DNA of 64,000 nucleotides from an uncultured Sphingomonadales bacterium (GCA_903839675.1 CAIMDB010000028.1:248001-312000), one strand, 5' to 3'. Shown: positions 8,550 to 16,875, counted from the stretch's first letter. Notes: generated by a model not told the origin, from the letters alone. Numbers and translations: made by a program.

Positions 8550-9329
8550 ATGGGCCGCCAAATCATCGACATTTCGATCACGCTGGAAAATGACGTGATC
8601 ACAGACCCGCCGTTCATGCGTCCGCATATTGAATATCAAAAGCATGAAGACACCTTAACTGAGCTCCAGCATTTCTTCCCTGGCGTGACAGCGGAGGACA
8701 CGCCTGACGGGATGGGCTTTGCAGCCGCAGAGACGATCACGCTCACCACACACAATGGCACGCATCTGGACGCGCCTTGGCATTTTCACCCGACGCAAGA
8801 TGGCGGCAAGCCCGCAATGACGATTGACGAGGTCCCGCTAGACTGGTGCTTCCAGCCGGGCGTGAAGCTGGACTTCCGCCATTTCCCCGATGGCTATGTC
8901 GTGACGGCGGAAGATGTGGAGGCGGAGCTTGCACGTATCGCGTATGAGCTGAAGCCGCTCGATATTGTTCTGGTGAACACGGCTGCAGGCAAGGCCGTCG
9001 GCAATCCTAATTTTGTCAGCATCGGTTGTGGCATGGGCTATGAGGCGACCATGTACCTCACCTCGCGGGGTGTCCGCGTCACAGGAACAGATGCTTGGAG
9101 CTGGGATGCTCCCTTCGTCCATACCGCCCAACGCGTGAAGGAAACCGGCGACAAGAGCCTGATCTGGGAAGGGCATAAGGCCGGTCGCGACATCGGTTAT
9201 TGTCATCTGGAGAAGCTCCACAATCTGGAAGTCTTGCCCGCCAGCGGCTTCACGGTCTGCTGTTTCCCCCACAAAATCAAAGGCGCGTCCGCCGGCTGGA
9301 CCCGCGCCGTCGCCATTATTGAGGACTGA
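8550..9329 (+). CDS. Cyclase-family metal-dependent hydrolase (kynurenine formamidase-like)
   Basis: A 259-residue member of the cyclase/kynurenine formamidase family. The diagnostic metal motif appears as HNGTHLDAPWHFHP near residue 70, and DIVLVNT and GTDAWSWD are in expected places. Family members hydrolyse formamides, isatin or lactone-like rings using Zn or Mn. In this operon it would open or hydrolyse an intermediate formed after ring cleavage; a substrate containing an amide would point to a nitrogen-bearing aromatic, but this is speculation. It is separated from the FAH gene by only 6 nt. Confidence 0.8.
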   Translation: MGRQIIDISITLENDVITDPPFMRPHIEYQKHEDTLTELQHFFPGVTAEDTPDGMGFAAAETITLTTHNGTHLDAPWHFHPTQDGGKPAMTIDEVPLDWCFQPGVKLDFRHFPDGYVVTAEDVEAELARIAYELKPLDIVLVNTAAGKAVGNPNFVSIGCGMGYEATMYLTSRGVRVTGTDAWSWDAPFVHTAQRVKETGDKSLIWEGHKAGRDIGYCHLEKLHNLEVLPASGFTVCCFPHKIKGASAGWTRAVAIIED

Positions 9330-9335
9330 TTTTTC

Positions 9336-10280
9336 ATGAAACTCGCAACGCTCAAAAACGGCACGCCCGATGGTCAGTTGATTGTCGTTTCTCCGGACGG
9401 ACTTAAGTGCACGCAGGCGCCAATTCCAACTCTGCAGGCCGCCTTGGAGAACTGGGCGCAGGCTGAGGCCCAGTTGCGCGCGGTGAACACGTTCCCCGAT
9501 GCGTTACCACTTGATCAGCTTGCGGCGCCGTTGCCGCGTGCCTGGCAATGGCTCGATGGGTCGGCTTATGAAAGTCACGGCGCGTTGATGCAGATTGCCT
9601 TCGGGTCGGACCCGATCGAGACGGATCGCCCGCTTATGTACCAGGGCATCTCAGACCGCTTTTACGGGCCGCGTGAAGATGTGGCTTTTCCAAGTGAGGC
9701 TGACGGTATCGATTTTGAAGGCGAGTTTGGCGTCATTGTCGATGCGGTGCCAATGGGTATCTCGGCTCAGGAGGCGCTGGCGCACATCCGCCTGATCGTC
9801 CAGATCAACGACTGGTCGCTGCGCGCCATCGCGCCGATTGAAATGAAGACGGGTTTTGGGTGGGTACAGGCAAAGCCTCCCTGCAGCGTGGCACCCTTTG
9901 CCGTGACGCCTGAGGAACTCGGCGATGATTGGCGCGACGGGCGCGTCTGCCTTGATCTGACCGTTGATTGGAACGGCAATCGCTTTGGCAAAGCCAATGG
10001 CGCGCCAATGGCCTTTGGCTTCCACGAACTCGTCGCCCATGCCGCGCGCACCCGGTCTTTGGTGGCCGGGACAATTATCGGTTCAGGTACGGTCTCCAAC
10101 GCCAACTTCCGCGACGTCGGCTCGTCATGCATCTCTGAACGCCGCGGCATTGAGATCGTCGATGAGGGTACCGCCAAGACGCCCTTCATGTCCTTTGGAG
10201 ATACAGTTCGTATGGAAGCCCGATCGGCAGCGGGAGACGTGCTGTTCGGCGTGATCGACCAGCGAGTTGTTGCGGCTTAG
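9336..10280 (+). CDS. Fumarylacetoacetate hydrolase (FAH) family protein
   Basis: A 314-residue FAH-superfamily protein; the C-terminal catalytic domain (about residues 95-305) carries the metal-binding pattern DFEGEFGVIVD and a later WxQAKPPCSVAPF segment, with GTIIGSGTVSN near the end as in bacterial FAH-like hydrolases. Such enzymes cleave beta-diketones or act as hydratase/decarboxylases in lower aromatic pathways, yielding fumarate-, pyruvate- or acetoacetate-level products. It is the last gene of the operon and the most likely final step. No clear terminator is seen between it and the tRNA gene on the opposite strand. Confidence 0.82.
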   Translation: MKLATLKNGTPDGQLIVVSPDGLKCTQAPIPTLQAALENWAQAEAQLRAVNTFPDALPLDQLAAPLPRAWQWLDGSAYESHGALMQIAFGSDPIETDRPLMYQGISDRFYGPREDVAFPSEADGIDFEGEFGVIVDAVPMGISAQEALAHIRLIVQINDWSLRAIAPIEMKTGFGWVQAKPPCSVAPFAVTPEELGDDWRDGRVCLDLTVDWNGNRFGKANGAPMAFGFHELVAHAARTRSLVAGTIIGSGTVSNANFRDVGSSCISERRGIEIVDEGTAKTPFMSFGDTVRMEARSAAGDVLFGVIDQRVVAA

Positions 10281-10340
10281 CCTAAGTGCAATGCTGCACC
10301 TTGATAATCACATCAGGCGCAGGCGACTCAAGCAGATCAA

Positions 10341-10417
10341 TGGCGCGCCCGGCAGGATTCGAACCTGCGGCCCCAAGCTTAGAAGGCTCGTGCTCTATCC
10401 AACTGAGCTACGGGCGC
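10341..10417 (-). tRNA. tRNA-Arg (anticodon TCT)
   Basis: On the minus strand the sequence folds as a cloverleaf: 7-bp acceptor stem GCGCCCG/CGGGCGC, D arm with GCTCAGTTGGATAGAGC, anticodon loop CTTCTAA giving TCT, T arm with GGTTCGAATCC, discriminator G and an encoded CCA. Reads AGA codons. Its 3' end points toward the catabolic operon, which makes it a candidate integration site. Confidence 0.95.
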
Positions 10418-10500
10418 GCACAGATTGCTTCATAGAGGGGTTTTTGCCTAAGCGGAACCTCCAGACGTGACAGAGCGCTGATTTGCCGTCAGGGACGGCA

Positions 10501-12021
10501 ATGATGGCGGCATTAATTGACAGACCCACAGAGGACCGGAGCAAGCCTCGGCTAATGTCGCGGATGCTGATCTGCTTGGTTGTCTTTGGCTGGATAGTGG
10601 CCTTGGCCGAGCGTCTTTGGGCGGGACGGGCTCTGCCGCTGTGGATTGACGAGACATGGACCGCGATGATTGCCGGGCAATCGGATTGGGCGCGCTTCTG
10701 GCACGAGGCTTGGCTCGATGTGAACCCGCCGCTTTATTATGGCTTTATGGCGCTTTGGACGCGCCTTGCGGGCCTGTCGGACCTCTCCTTACGGTTGCCG
10801 AGCGTCCTCTTCGTGATTATCGCAGCCCTCCTCCCCCTGATGTGGCGCGGCAACGCGCTGTCCCGCAGCGGACGATTATGCTGGTCTGCCCTCCTCATCC
10901 TGTGGTGGCCGGGGTTTGAAATCTCGCTGGATGCGCGCGGCTATGGCCTGTTGCTGTTGCTGTCGGTGGCGCAGACACTCGCCTTTGCGAACGTTCTGGA
11001 GCACCCGGACCGGCGCACGACAGGGCTTTGGTCGGCGCTCGCCGCCGCCGCCATCCTCACCCATTATTTCGCGCTTATCCCCTCGGCCTTGCAGGGCATG
11101 GTCCTGTTGGTGCGCGAGCGACAGCGCGCCATTCGCTTGTGGCCGGCAGCGCTTCCCTTCGTGCCTGCCCTTGCCTGGCTCACCGTCCACGCGCCGCGCC
11201 TCGCCGACTATGCGCGCCCGGACGTCGCTTGGTATGAACCGTTCACAGCCGAGCTCGCTGCCGGCTTCGTCCAATATCTTGTCGGCCCACCGGGCTGGAC
11301 CCAATGGGCGCTGATCGGGGCGGCTCTTATCCTGATGATTGCCACTTCGCTTGGCCGACGCACCCGCCCCACGGACGGAGCAAAGCAAATGGAGGCCGCG
11401 GCGCTCATCGGGGTTGTGGCCCTTCTCCTCCTGCTTGGCCTTGGCACGGCGCGCGACACGCTGACGGACCGCTATCTGGTGCCGGTGGTGCCGTCTGTCC
11501 TCCTCGCCTTGGTCCTGATCGCACAGCGCTTTGAAAAGGCCGCCCTTGGCCATGCGCTGCTGGCCCTCGCCTTCCTTGTGCCGCTCGCGACCCCGTCTGA
11601 CTTGCAGGCCCGGCTGGCTGCGCGAAACGCTTATGGCTTTGAACAGGCCAGCCAATTCCTGCTTCCCTCTGCACCTACGCGGCTGGTGTTCGTATGGGAT
11701 CATCCAGCCGCCAAGGTTCTTGATCCGCATTCTCTGGAAAAGCTGGGGCGTTTCTTTTTTGAGCGGGCAGGCCAAAGTCCCACGACGCGCACAGTGGTTC
11801 TGACGCCGGAACAGGACGGCAATGTCGTGCTCAGCTCCGCCAAGGACGAGGCTGTCATCTGGATCTACAACCGGGCACGCAATACCTCTGCGCGCCTGCA
11901 CCGACCCGATGAACAGCATTTTGAAGGCAGGGCATGCCAGCACCAACGCGCGCCATGGGTGGGCACCCTGGCCTGTGCCCCCGTTGCCAAAGCTGATGGC
12001 GTGGCTAAGGTTATTCCATGA
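10501..12021 (+). CDS. GT-C/GT39-like integral membrane glycosyltransferase
   Basis: About 506 residues with a dozen predicted hydrophobic helices. The acidic pair in the first periplasmic loop (LWIDETWT) and the following DVNPPLYYGF are typical of GT-C enzymes such as ArnT/PMT-like transferases that use polyprenyl-phosphate sugars. A soluble C-terminal part from about residue 370 lacks further helices. The ATG at 10501 is chosen because AGGGA lies 6 nt upstream; a TTG at 10483 would give a six-residue extension. The next gene starts inside its stop codon. Sugar and acceptor are unknown. Confidence 0.72.
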   Translation: MMAALIDRPTEDRSKPRLMSRMLICLVVFGWIVALAERLWAGRALPLWIDETWTAMIAGQSDWARFWHEAWLDVNPPLYYGFMALWTRLAGLSDLSLRLPSVLFVIIAALLPLMWRGNALSRSGRLCWSALLILWWPGFEISLDARGYGLLLLLSVAQTLAFANVLEHPDRRTTGLWSALAAAAILTHYFALIPSALQGMVLLVRERQRAIRLWPAALPFVPALAWLTVHAPRLADYARPDVAWYEPFTAELAAGFVQYLVGPPGWTQWALIGAALILMIATSLGRRTRPTDGAKQMEAAALIGVVALLLLLGLGTARDTLTDRYLVPVVPSVLLALVLIAQRFEKAALGHALLALAFLVPLATPSDLQARLAARNAYGFEQASQFLLPSAPTRLVFVWDHPAAKVLDPHSLEKLGRFFFERAGQSPTTRTVVLTPEQDGNVVLSSAKDEAVIWIYNRARNTSARLHRPDEQHFEGRACQHQRAPWVGTLACAPVAKADGVAKVIP

Positions 12022-12731
12022 CCGATCAACATCCACGCGCCGTAAAGGCGGAGACCATTCACCAGTTCCGCAGCTTTGATGTTGTGATGGCCGCCTTTGT
12101 TGCCATCCTCTTGCTGTCAAATGTCATCGGCGCGGCCAAAGTCGCGACGCTGGGCGGATGGGAATTTGGCGCGGGCATTCTATTCTTCCCGCTGGGCTAT
12201 GTCATCGGTGACGTGCTGACCGAAGTCTATGGCTATGCCCGCGCGCGCCGCTGCATCTGGGTGGGCTTTTCAGCGATGCTGTTCATGGCGTTTATGAGCT
12301 GGGTCGTCGTCTCGCTGCCGCCAGCCCCGGGCTGGGACGGGCAGGCCGCGTATGAAAGCGTGTTCGGGCAGGTGCCGCAGATCGTTTTTGCCTCCATCGT
12401 CGCCTTCTGGGCGGGGGAGTTCGTCAACTCCTATGTGCTCGCGCGCATGAAAGTGTGGACCAAGGGCAAACATCTGTGGAGCCGCACCATCGGGTCGACC
12501 ATCTTCGGACAAGGCGTGGACAGCCTGATCTTCTATCCACTCGCCTTTTGGAACGTCTGGTCAACGGACCAGATCCTTACCGTGATGGTGACCAATTGGG
12601 GCCTAAAGGTGTTGTGGGAAGCGCTGCTGACACCCGTGACCTATGTGGTCGTCAACAAACTGAAGCGCCATGAGGGCGTCGATCTGTTTGACGAGGGCAC
12701 TGATTTCACCCCGTTTAAGACGCGGGCGTAA
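12018..12731 (+). CDS. yhhQ: Queuosine precursor transporter YhhQ
   Basis: A 237-residue membrane protein of the VUT/YhhQ (DUF165) family, which imports preQ0/preQ1 for queuosine synthesis across the inner membrane. Recognised from FFPLGYVIGDVLTEVYGYARAR, the WAGEFVNSYVLARMK segment and SRTIGSTIFGQGVDS; about six membrane helices. Start ATG overlaps the preceding TGA by four bases (ATGA), indicating coupling to the glycosyltransferase gene. A REPIN-like repeat follows its stop codon. Confidence 0.87.
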   Translation: MTDQHPRAVKAETIHQFRSFDVVMAAFVAILLLSNVIGAAKVATLGGWEFGAGILFFPLGYVIGDVLTEVYGYARARRCIWVGFSAMLFMAFMSWVVVSLPPAPGWDGQAAYESVFGQVPQIVFASIVAFWAGEFVNSYVLARMKVWTKGKHLWSRTIGSTIFGQGVDSLIFYPLAFWNVWSTDQILTVMVTNWGLKVLWEALLTPVTYVVVNKLKRHEGVDLFDEGTDFTPFKTRA

Positions 12732-12745
12732 CCGAGAACGCATCC

Positions 12746-12839
12746 CGACCCGTTTGGGCTGAGCTTGTCGAAGCCCTGTCCTTCCCTGTGCTTCAAGCGA
12801 GAAGAACAACCCTTCGACAGGCTCAGGGTAAGCGGGTGG
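12746..12839. repeat. REPIN-like inverted repeat, copy A1
   Basis: Two imperfect inverted arms, 12746-12773 (CGTTTGGGCTGAGCTTGTCG core) and 12811-12839 (CTTCGACAGGCTCAGGGTAA core), flank about 37 bp. A second copy with the same arms lies at 44111-44206. Located between the converging yhhQ and ssb genes. The organisation matches REP doublets (REPINs) mobilised by a RAYT transposase, none of which is in the window. Confidence 0.75.
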
Positions 12840-12860
12840 AAAGGGCCGAAGCCCCCCCGA

Positions 12861-13370
12861 TCAAAACGGGACGTCGTCGTCCAGATCGCTGTCAAACGGG
12901 CTCGGCGCGCCGGAGCCACCAAAGTTGCCGGATGATGCGCCGCCGCCACCGGCATTGCCGCCGCCCGACCGCTGACCCCAGTCGCCGCCGCCGGAGCTGG
13001 CACCGCCGCCGCCGCCGCCTTCGCGACCGGAGAGCAGGACGAGTTCCCCACGGAAGCGCTGCAGCACAACCTCAGTCGTGTAGCGGTCATTGCCGTTCTG
13101 GTCGGTCCATTTGCGGGTTTGCAGCTGGCCTTCGATATAGGCCTTCTGGCCCTTGCGCAGATAGTTCTTTGCGACCTTGCCGAGGTTCTCGTTAAAGATC
13201 ACGACATTGTGCCACTCAGTCTTTTCCTGCTTGTTCCCGTCGCGGTCGTTCCAGGTTTCCGAAGTGGCGAGGGTGAAGCTCACCACTTCCCCGCCATTGT
13301 TCATCGAACGCGCTTCGGGGTCTTTCCCCAGATTGCCGACCAGTGTGACTTTGTTGACGCTCCCCGCCAT
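12861..13370 (-). CDS. ssb: Single-stranded DNA-binding protein
   Basis: 169 residues: N-terminal OB fold (residues 1-110, starting [21 protein letters not shown]), a glycine/serine-rich linker with GGGGGG runs, and the acidic tip DDDVPF that recruits replication and repair partners. All expected landmarks are present and the length is usual. It is the last gene of a minus-strand set and begins 10 nt after the feoB stop, so it may be read through from the iron-regulated operon or have its own promoter inside feoB. A REPIN-like repeat lies just beyond its stop. Confidence 0.95.
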   Translation of the reverse strand: MAGSVNKVTLVGNLGKDPEARSMNNGGEVVSFTLATSETWNDRDGNKQEKTEWHNVVIFNENLGKVAKNYLRKGQKAYIEGQLQTRKWTDQNGNDRYTTEVVLQRFRGELVLLSGREGGGGGGASSGGGDWGQRSGGGNAGGGGASSGNFGGSGAPSPFDSDLDDDVPF

Positions 13371-13380
13371 GCTCTATCCT

Positions 13381-15234
13381 TTAAAGACCCAAAAATGTTG
13401 AGAGCCAGTATGTAACGCCTGCCGCGACATATGCCAGTGCGAACAGATAGGTGACCATAATCACCGGCCATTTCCATCCATTGGTTTCACGCCGCACCAC
13501 GGCAATGGTGGAAATGCACTGCGGCGCAAAAACGAACCAAGCGAGGAAGGCGAGCGCCATCGGGATGGTCCAGCCCGCACGCAGCTTCTCCCGAAGCGTC
13601 TTTTCGCCTTGCGCGTCGTCAGCGGAATCGATGGCGTAGGTTGTGGCCAGCGCAGAGACGGCCACCTCCCGCGCGGCCATGGCCGGGATCAGCGCCAGCG
13701 CCATATCGCGGTTGAAGCCGATAGGTGCCACGATGGGTTCCAACCCGCTGGCGATGCGCCCGGCAATTGACTGGTCGATCTGGCTCTTACTCGACCCGGC
13801 GGGCACCTGCGGAAAGCTGAGCAGGGCCCAAAGGATGATGGTGGTCACGGCGATAATGGTGCCCGCACGGCGAAGGAACGCAGCGGCCCGCTGCCAAAGG
13901 CCGAGGGCGACGTCCTTCAAATTCGGCATCTGGTAACGCGGCATTTCCATCATGAAGCCGAGGCTGGAGCCTTGCGCCACCGTCTTGCGGATGACGAGGG
14001 CCGCCAACATCGCGCCGACAATTCCGGCGATGTAGAGGCCAAACAGAACGAGCCCCTGCAAGCCCAGCCCCGGCCCGACCGACCGTTCCGGAATGAAGGC
14101 ACCAATGATGACGGCATAGACGGGCAGGCGCGCCGAACAGGTCATCAGCGGGGCAATGAGGATCGTCGTCAGCCGGTCGCGCGGATCTTCAATCGTGCGC
14201 GTCGCCATGATGCCGGGCACAGCACAGGCAAAGGAGGAGAGGAGCGGGATGAAAGCCCGGCCCGACAGCCCGACGCTGGCCATCAACCTGTCCATGATGA
14301 ACGCCGCGCGCACCATATAGCCCGACATTTCGAGCACGAGGATGAAGGCGAAAAGCACGAGGATCTGCGGCAGGAACACCACCACCGCGCCGACGCCTGC
14401 AATAACCCCGTCAATCAGTGCTGACCGCAGCAGCGTGTCCGGCATGGACGTCCGCACGAAATCGGACAGCAAGCCAATCCAGCCTTCGATCAGATCGACA
14501 GGGGCTTCCGCCGCTGAATAGACAAGTTGGAACATCGCAAACAGCGTCGCGAACAAAAGGATCGGCCCTGCAATGGGGTGGAGCACAACCGCGTCAATCG
14601 TGCGGGTGATCTGCCGTTCCTGCGTTTCGCCGACAATGGCCGATTTGGCCGCTGCGTGCGCCCGCGCGCGCAAATCCGCCGCGCTGATCTGCGGCACGTC
14701 TGCCACCACGGGCTTCTTCTGCGTGACAGCGCTCGACAACGCGGCGCGCAGGTCCTCAAGGCCACGGCGCCGCACCGCGACAGTCGGGATCACCGGTACA
14801 CCCAAGGCTGCTGACAGGCGCTGCGCATCGAGCGTCAGCCCGTCCCGCTCCGCCAGATCGATCATGTTGAGCGCAACGACTGTCGGCAGACCAAGGGCGA
14901 TCAGTTCAATGGCAAAGCGCAGATGATTGTCGAGATTGCCAGCATCGACCACGACGATGAGGGCATCGGGACGCCGTTCGCCCGCCTGCTTGCCCATGAT
15001 GACATCGCGCGTGACGGCTTCATCGGGGCTGGCAGGTTGCAGGCTATAGGTGCCGGGAAGATCAACGACCTCAACCGGCCGCCCATCATCGAGAGAGAAG
15101 CGGCCCGCATGGCGCTCCACCGTAACGCCGGGATAATTGCCCGTCTTCTGCCGAGCGCCCGTCAGCGCGTTGAAGAGCGCGCTCTTCCCGGCATTGGGGT
15201 TCCCGGCAAGCGCAACAAGTGGGAGGGACGTCAC
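13381..15234 (-). CDS. feoB: Ferrous iron transporter FeoB
   Basis: 617 residues. The N-terminal G domain shows G1 GNPNAGKS (11-18), G3 DLPGTYSL and G4 NMIDLAE; the C-terminal membrane part contains the two Gate-type repeats, with FACAVPGIMATRTIEDPRDRLTT in the first and AREVAVSALATTYAID in the second. It imports Fe(II) across the inner membrane, assisted by FeoA. Its ATG overlaps the feoA stop (ATGA). No FeoC gene is seen. A Fur box lies upstream of feoA, so iron repression of both is expected. Confidence 0.95.
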   Translation of the reverse strand: MTSLPLVALAGNPNAGKSALFNALTGARQKTGNYPGVTVERHAGRFSLDDGRPVEVVDLPGTYSLQPASPDEAVTRDVIMGKQAGERRPDALIVVVDAGNLDNHLRFAIELIALGLPTVVALNMIDLAERDGLTLDAQRLSAALGVPVIPTVAVRRRGLEDLRAALSSAVTQKKPVVADVPQISAADLRARAHAAAKSAIVGETQERQITRTIDAVVLHPIAGPILLFATLFAMFQLVYSAAEAPVDLIEGWIGLLSDFVRTSMPDTLLRSALIDGVIAGVGAVVVFLPQILVLFAFILVLEMSGYMVRAAFIMDRLMASVGLSGRAFIPLLSSFACAVPGIMATRTIEDPRDRLTTILIAPLMTCSARLPVYAVIIGAFIPERSVGPGLGLQGLVLFGLYIAGIVGAMLAALVIRKTVAQGSSLGFMMEMPRYQMPNLKDVALGLWQRAAAFLRRAGTIIAVTTIILWALLSFPQVPAGSSKSQIDQSIAGRIASGLEPIVAPIGFNRDMALALIPAMAAREVAVSALATTYAIDSADDAQGEKTLREKLRAGWTIPMALAFLAWFVFAPQCISTIAVVRRETNGWKWPVIMVTYLFALAYVAAGVTYWLSTFLGL

Positions 15235-15470
15235 GCGGTCGTGACCTGCACAGCGGCGGCGTGTGCGGCGCGGATGGCAACGGTCATGCGGCCAACACGC
15301 ACGGCGAGCGGGTCTTTGAACAGGAACCAGCCACGGTGCAGCGGCTCCACTTCAGCCCCCGGCTCAAACCCCAAGCAACGCAGGCGATGCGCCTCGGTGT
15401 CGCCAAGGCGTGTCCAATCAATGGCGGCAATGTGCGCAACCTGATTCAGTGGCAATTCGTCGAGTTGCAC
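15231..15470 (-). CDS. feoA: FeoA ferrous iron transport accessory protein
   Basis: A small SH3-like FeoA domain (LDELPLNQVAHIAAIDW..., then LRCLGFEPGAEVEPLHRG and DPLAVRVGRMTVAIR). The longest frame begins with TTG at 15503, but that codon lies inside the Fur box, so a GTG at 15470 is preferred, giving 79 residues that start directly at VQLDELP as in other FeoA proteins; GGGGCCGGA precedes it. The stop overlaps the feoB start, so the two are coupled. The protein helps activate FeoB at the membrane. Confidence 0.85.
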   Translation of the reverse strand: MQLDELPLNQVAHIAAIDWTRLGDTEAHRLRCLGFEPGAEVEPLHRGWFLFKDPLAVRVGRMTVAIRAAHAAAVQVTTA

Positions 15471-15499
15471 TCCGGCCCCAGCTTCATCCAAACCCAATT

Positions 15500-15518
15500 G
15501 CAATTGATTATCATTTTC
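15500..15518 (-). promoter_or_regulatory. Fur box upstream of feoAB
   Basis: On the minus strand the 19 bases read GAAAATGATAATCAATTGC, matching 15 of 19 positions of the classic Fur consensus GATAATGATAATCATTATC, including the central ATGATAATCA block. It sits 30 nt before the preferred feoA start and within the 69-nt gap after COQ9. Iron-dependent repression is inferred. Confidence 0.7.
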
Positions 15519-15539
15519 TTCAGCGGAATACCAGACGAT

Positions 15540-16238
15540 TCAAGCGGCAGGGTAGCGCAGCCGTCCGAGGAAACGGGCCATGCTGAAATGGCGGTCATTC
15601 CCGCCGCCTGTCCATTTCGCCTTGGCCTTTTCAAACCGCATGATGCCGTCAATCCTCCGGGCGAGAAACGCCTGTGTGTCGGCCCACTCCTCGCTGTCAT
15701 CATTAACGAAGATCAGCAGCGTGGCGGCATAAACCGAGCCCAGAATGGCGCGCTTGGTATAGTGATTATAATCCGTCGCCGTATCGCCCGCCGCGCGCCA
15801 CATGACGTCGGCCGCGCGCCAACCCAGACGGGACGCGACACGCGCATTCAGCGGATTGGCAAGAATGGCCTGCGCGCGCCGCAGCGCCTCCCGATTGGGG
15901 GCGAGGATCGACAGGCGGCTCTCCACCAGCGTCGTGATCCGCTCCCGGATTTTCATCGTGGCCAGCATTTCGGATGGACAGGCATCCAGCATGTCGCTGT
16001 CCACCGACGCGAACCAGGCGTCGATCATCTGGAGGGCGCCATCAGGGAAGGCGAGACCGGCCACATCGCCGTCCACGCCCAACCGTTCTGCCGTCGCCTG
16101 CAAGGCCGTTGCCGTCCATCCGTCAAACGCAGCGTCCGCAGGAAGTTCGCTTGCCAAAGCGCCGCGCAGCTCTTCAAGCGTCATGTTATTGAAATCGACG
16201 GACACGTGCCGGGCCTTTCGCTGCAACCAAGGTGACAT
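15540..16238 (-). CDS. COQ9 family protein
   Basis: 232 residues with the COQ9 pattern: TLEELRGALASELPADAAFDGWTATAL near the N-terminus, and WRAAGDTATDYNHYTKRAILGSVYAATLL, the hallmark lipid-binding region, around residues 145-180. In mitochondria and alphaproteobacteria COQ9 presents ubiquinone precursors to COQ7. The start could be the ATG at 16238 or a slightly later codon (the VSVDFN segment); the longer form was kept. First gene of the minus-strand group; divergent from a PuuD-like gene across 67 bp. Confidence 0.85.
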   Translation of the reverse strand: MSPWLQRKARHVSVDFNNMTLEELRGALASELPADAAFDGWTATALQATAERLGVDGDVAGLAFPDGALQMIDAWFASVDSDMLDACPSEMLATMKIRERITTLVESRLSILAPNREALRRAQAILANPLNARVASRLGWRAADVMWRAAGDTATDYNHYTKRAILGSVYAATLLIFVNDDSEEWADTQAFLARRIDGIMRFEKAKAKWTGGGNDRHFSMARFLGRLRYPAA

Positions 16239-16305
16239 CGGCTAGATGGGATGTTAGGTTCGCTGCGTCAATCAAAGGTTCAACCAATTGGGGGAGTCGT
16301 CAAAA

Positions 16306-16875
16306 ATGGCGAAATTTTTTGGAAATCTGAACGCGGTTCTTGCGGTAGGCTTAGTCGCCGCTCTTGCCATTATTTTCTCGATCGCACCAAATGGCGATCT
16401 GGAGCAGCAGACAATCCGCTGGCTACATGTCTTTTTCGGCATCTTGTGGATTGGTCATCTCTATTATTTCAACTTCACGCAGATCCCGACCATGCCGAAG
16501 ATCCCCGCAGAGCTTAAGCCGGCCGTGTCTAAGTACATCGCTCCCGAAGCCCTATTCTGGTTCCGGTGGGGCGCAGCCCTTACTGTGGTAACCGGCCTCC
16601 TGATCGCTTGGCGTGCAGGCTATCTGGCACAGGCAATGCTGCTCCAAGGCGAGGGCGGCATGCTCCTTATTGGTATTGGCATGTGGCTTGCGCTGATCAT
16701 GGCATTCAACGTCTGGTTCATCATCTGGCCAAACCAGAAGAAAGCCCTCGGCATTGTTGCTGCTGACGACGCTACCAAAGCGAAGGCTGCAAGCACGGCG
16801 ATGATGTTCAGCCGCACCAACACTTTGCTGAGCATTCCCATGCTTTATTGCATGATTTCAGCGAACTTGGGCTAA
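16306..16875 (+). CDS. PuuD-like urate hydroxylase family membrane protein
   Basis: 189 residues with four hydrophobic segments and conserved histidines in RWLHVFFGILWIGHLYYFNF; the WRAGYLAQ and WPNQKKALG segments fit the membrane part annotated as PuuD (urate hydroxylase) in alphaproteobacteria. Classic PuuD carries a cytochrome c tail for electron transfer; that tail is missing here, so urate oxidation is doubtful. ATG at 16306 has GGGGGAG nine bases upstream. No purine-catabolism genes are adjacent; the neighbour overlaps nothing and converges. Confidence 0.65.
   Translation: MAKFFGNLNAVLAVGLVAALAIIFSIAPNGDLEQQTIRWLHVFFGILWIGHLYYFNFTQIPTMPKIPAELKPAVSKYIAPEALFWFRWGAALTVVTGLLIAWRAGYLAQAMLLQGEGGMLLIGIGMWLALIMAFNVWFIIWPNQKKALGIVAADDATKAKAASTAMMFSRTNTLLSIPMLYCMISANLG

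Noticed and set aside
10267-10470. A 67-codon plus-strand frame across the tRNA-Arg
   Set aside because: It runs through the tRNA on the opposite strand and has no family resemblance.
13972-14424. A 150-codon plus-strand frame inside feoB
   Set aside because: It is antisense to a well-conserved transporter gene and its sequence is His/Arg/Asp-rich without any recognisable domain; typical of high-GC shadow frames.
15471-15503. TTG start and 11-residue extension of feoA
   Set aside because: The extension lies in or next to the Fur box and the residues fall before the normal FeoA start.
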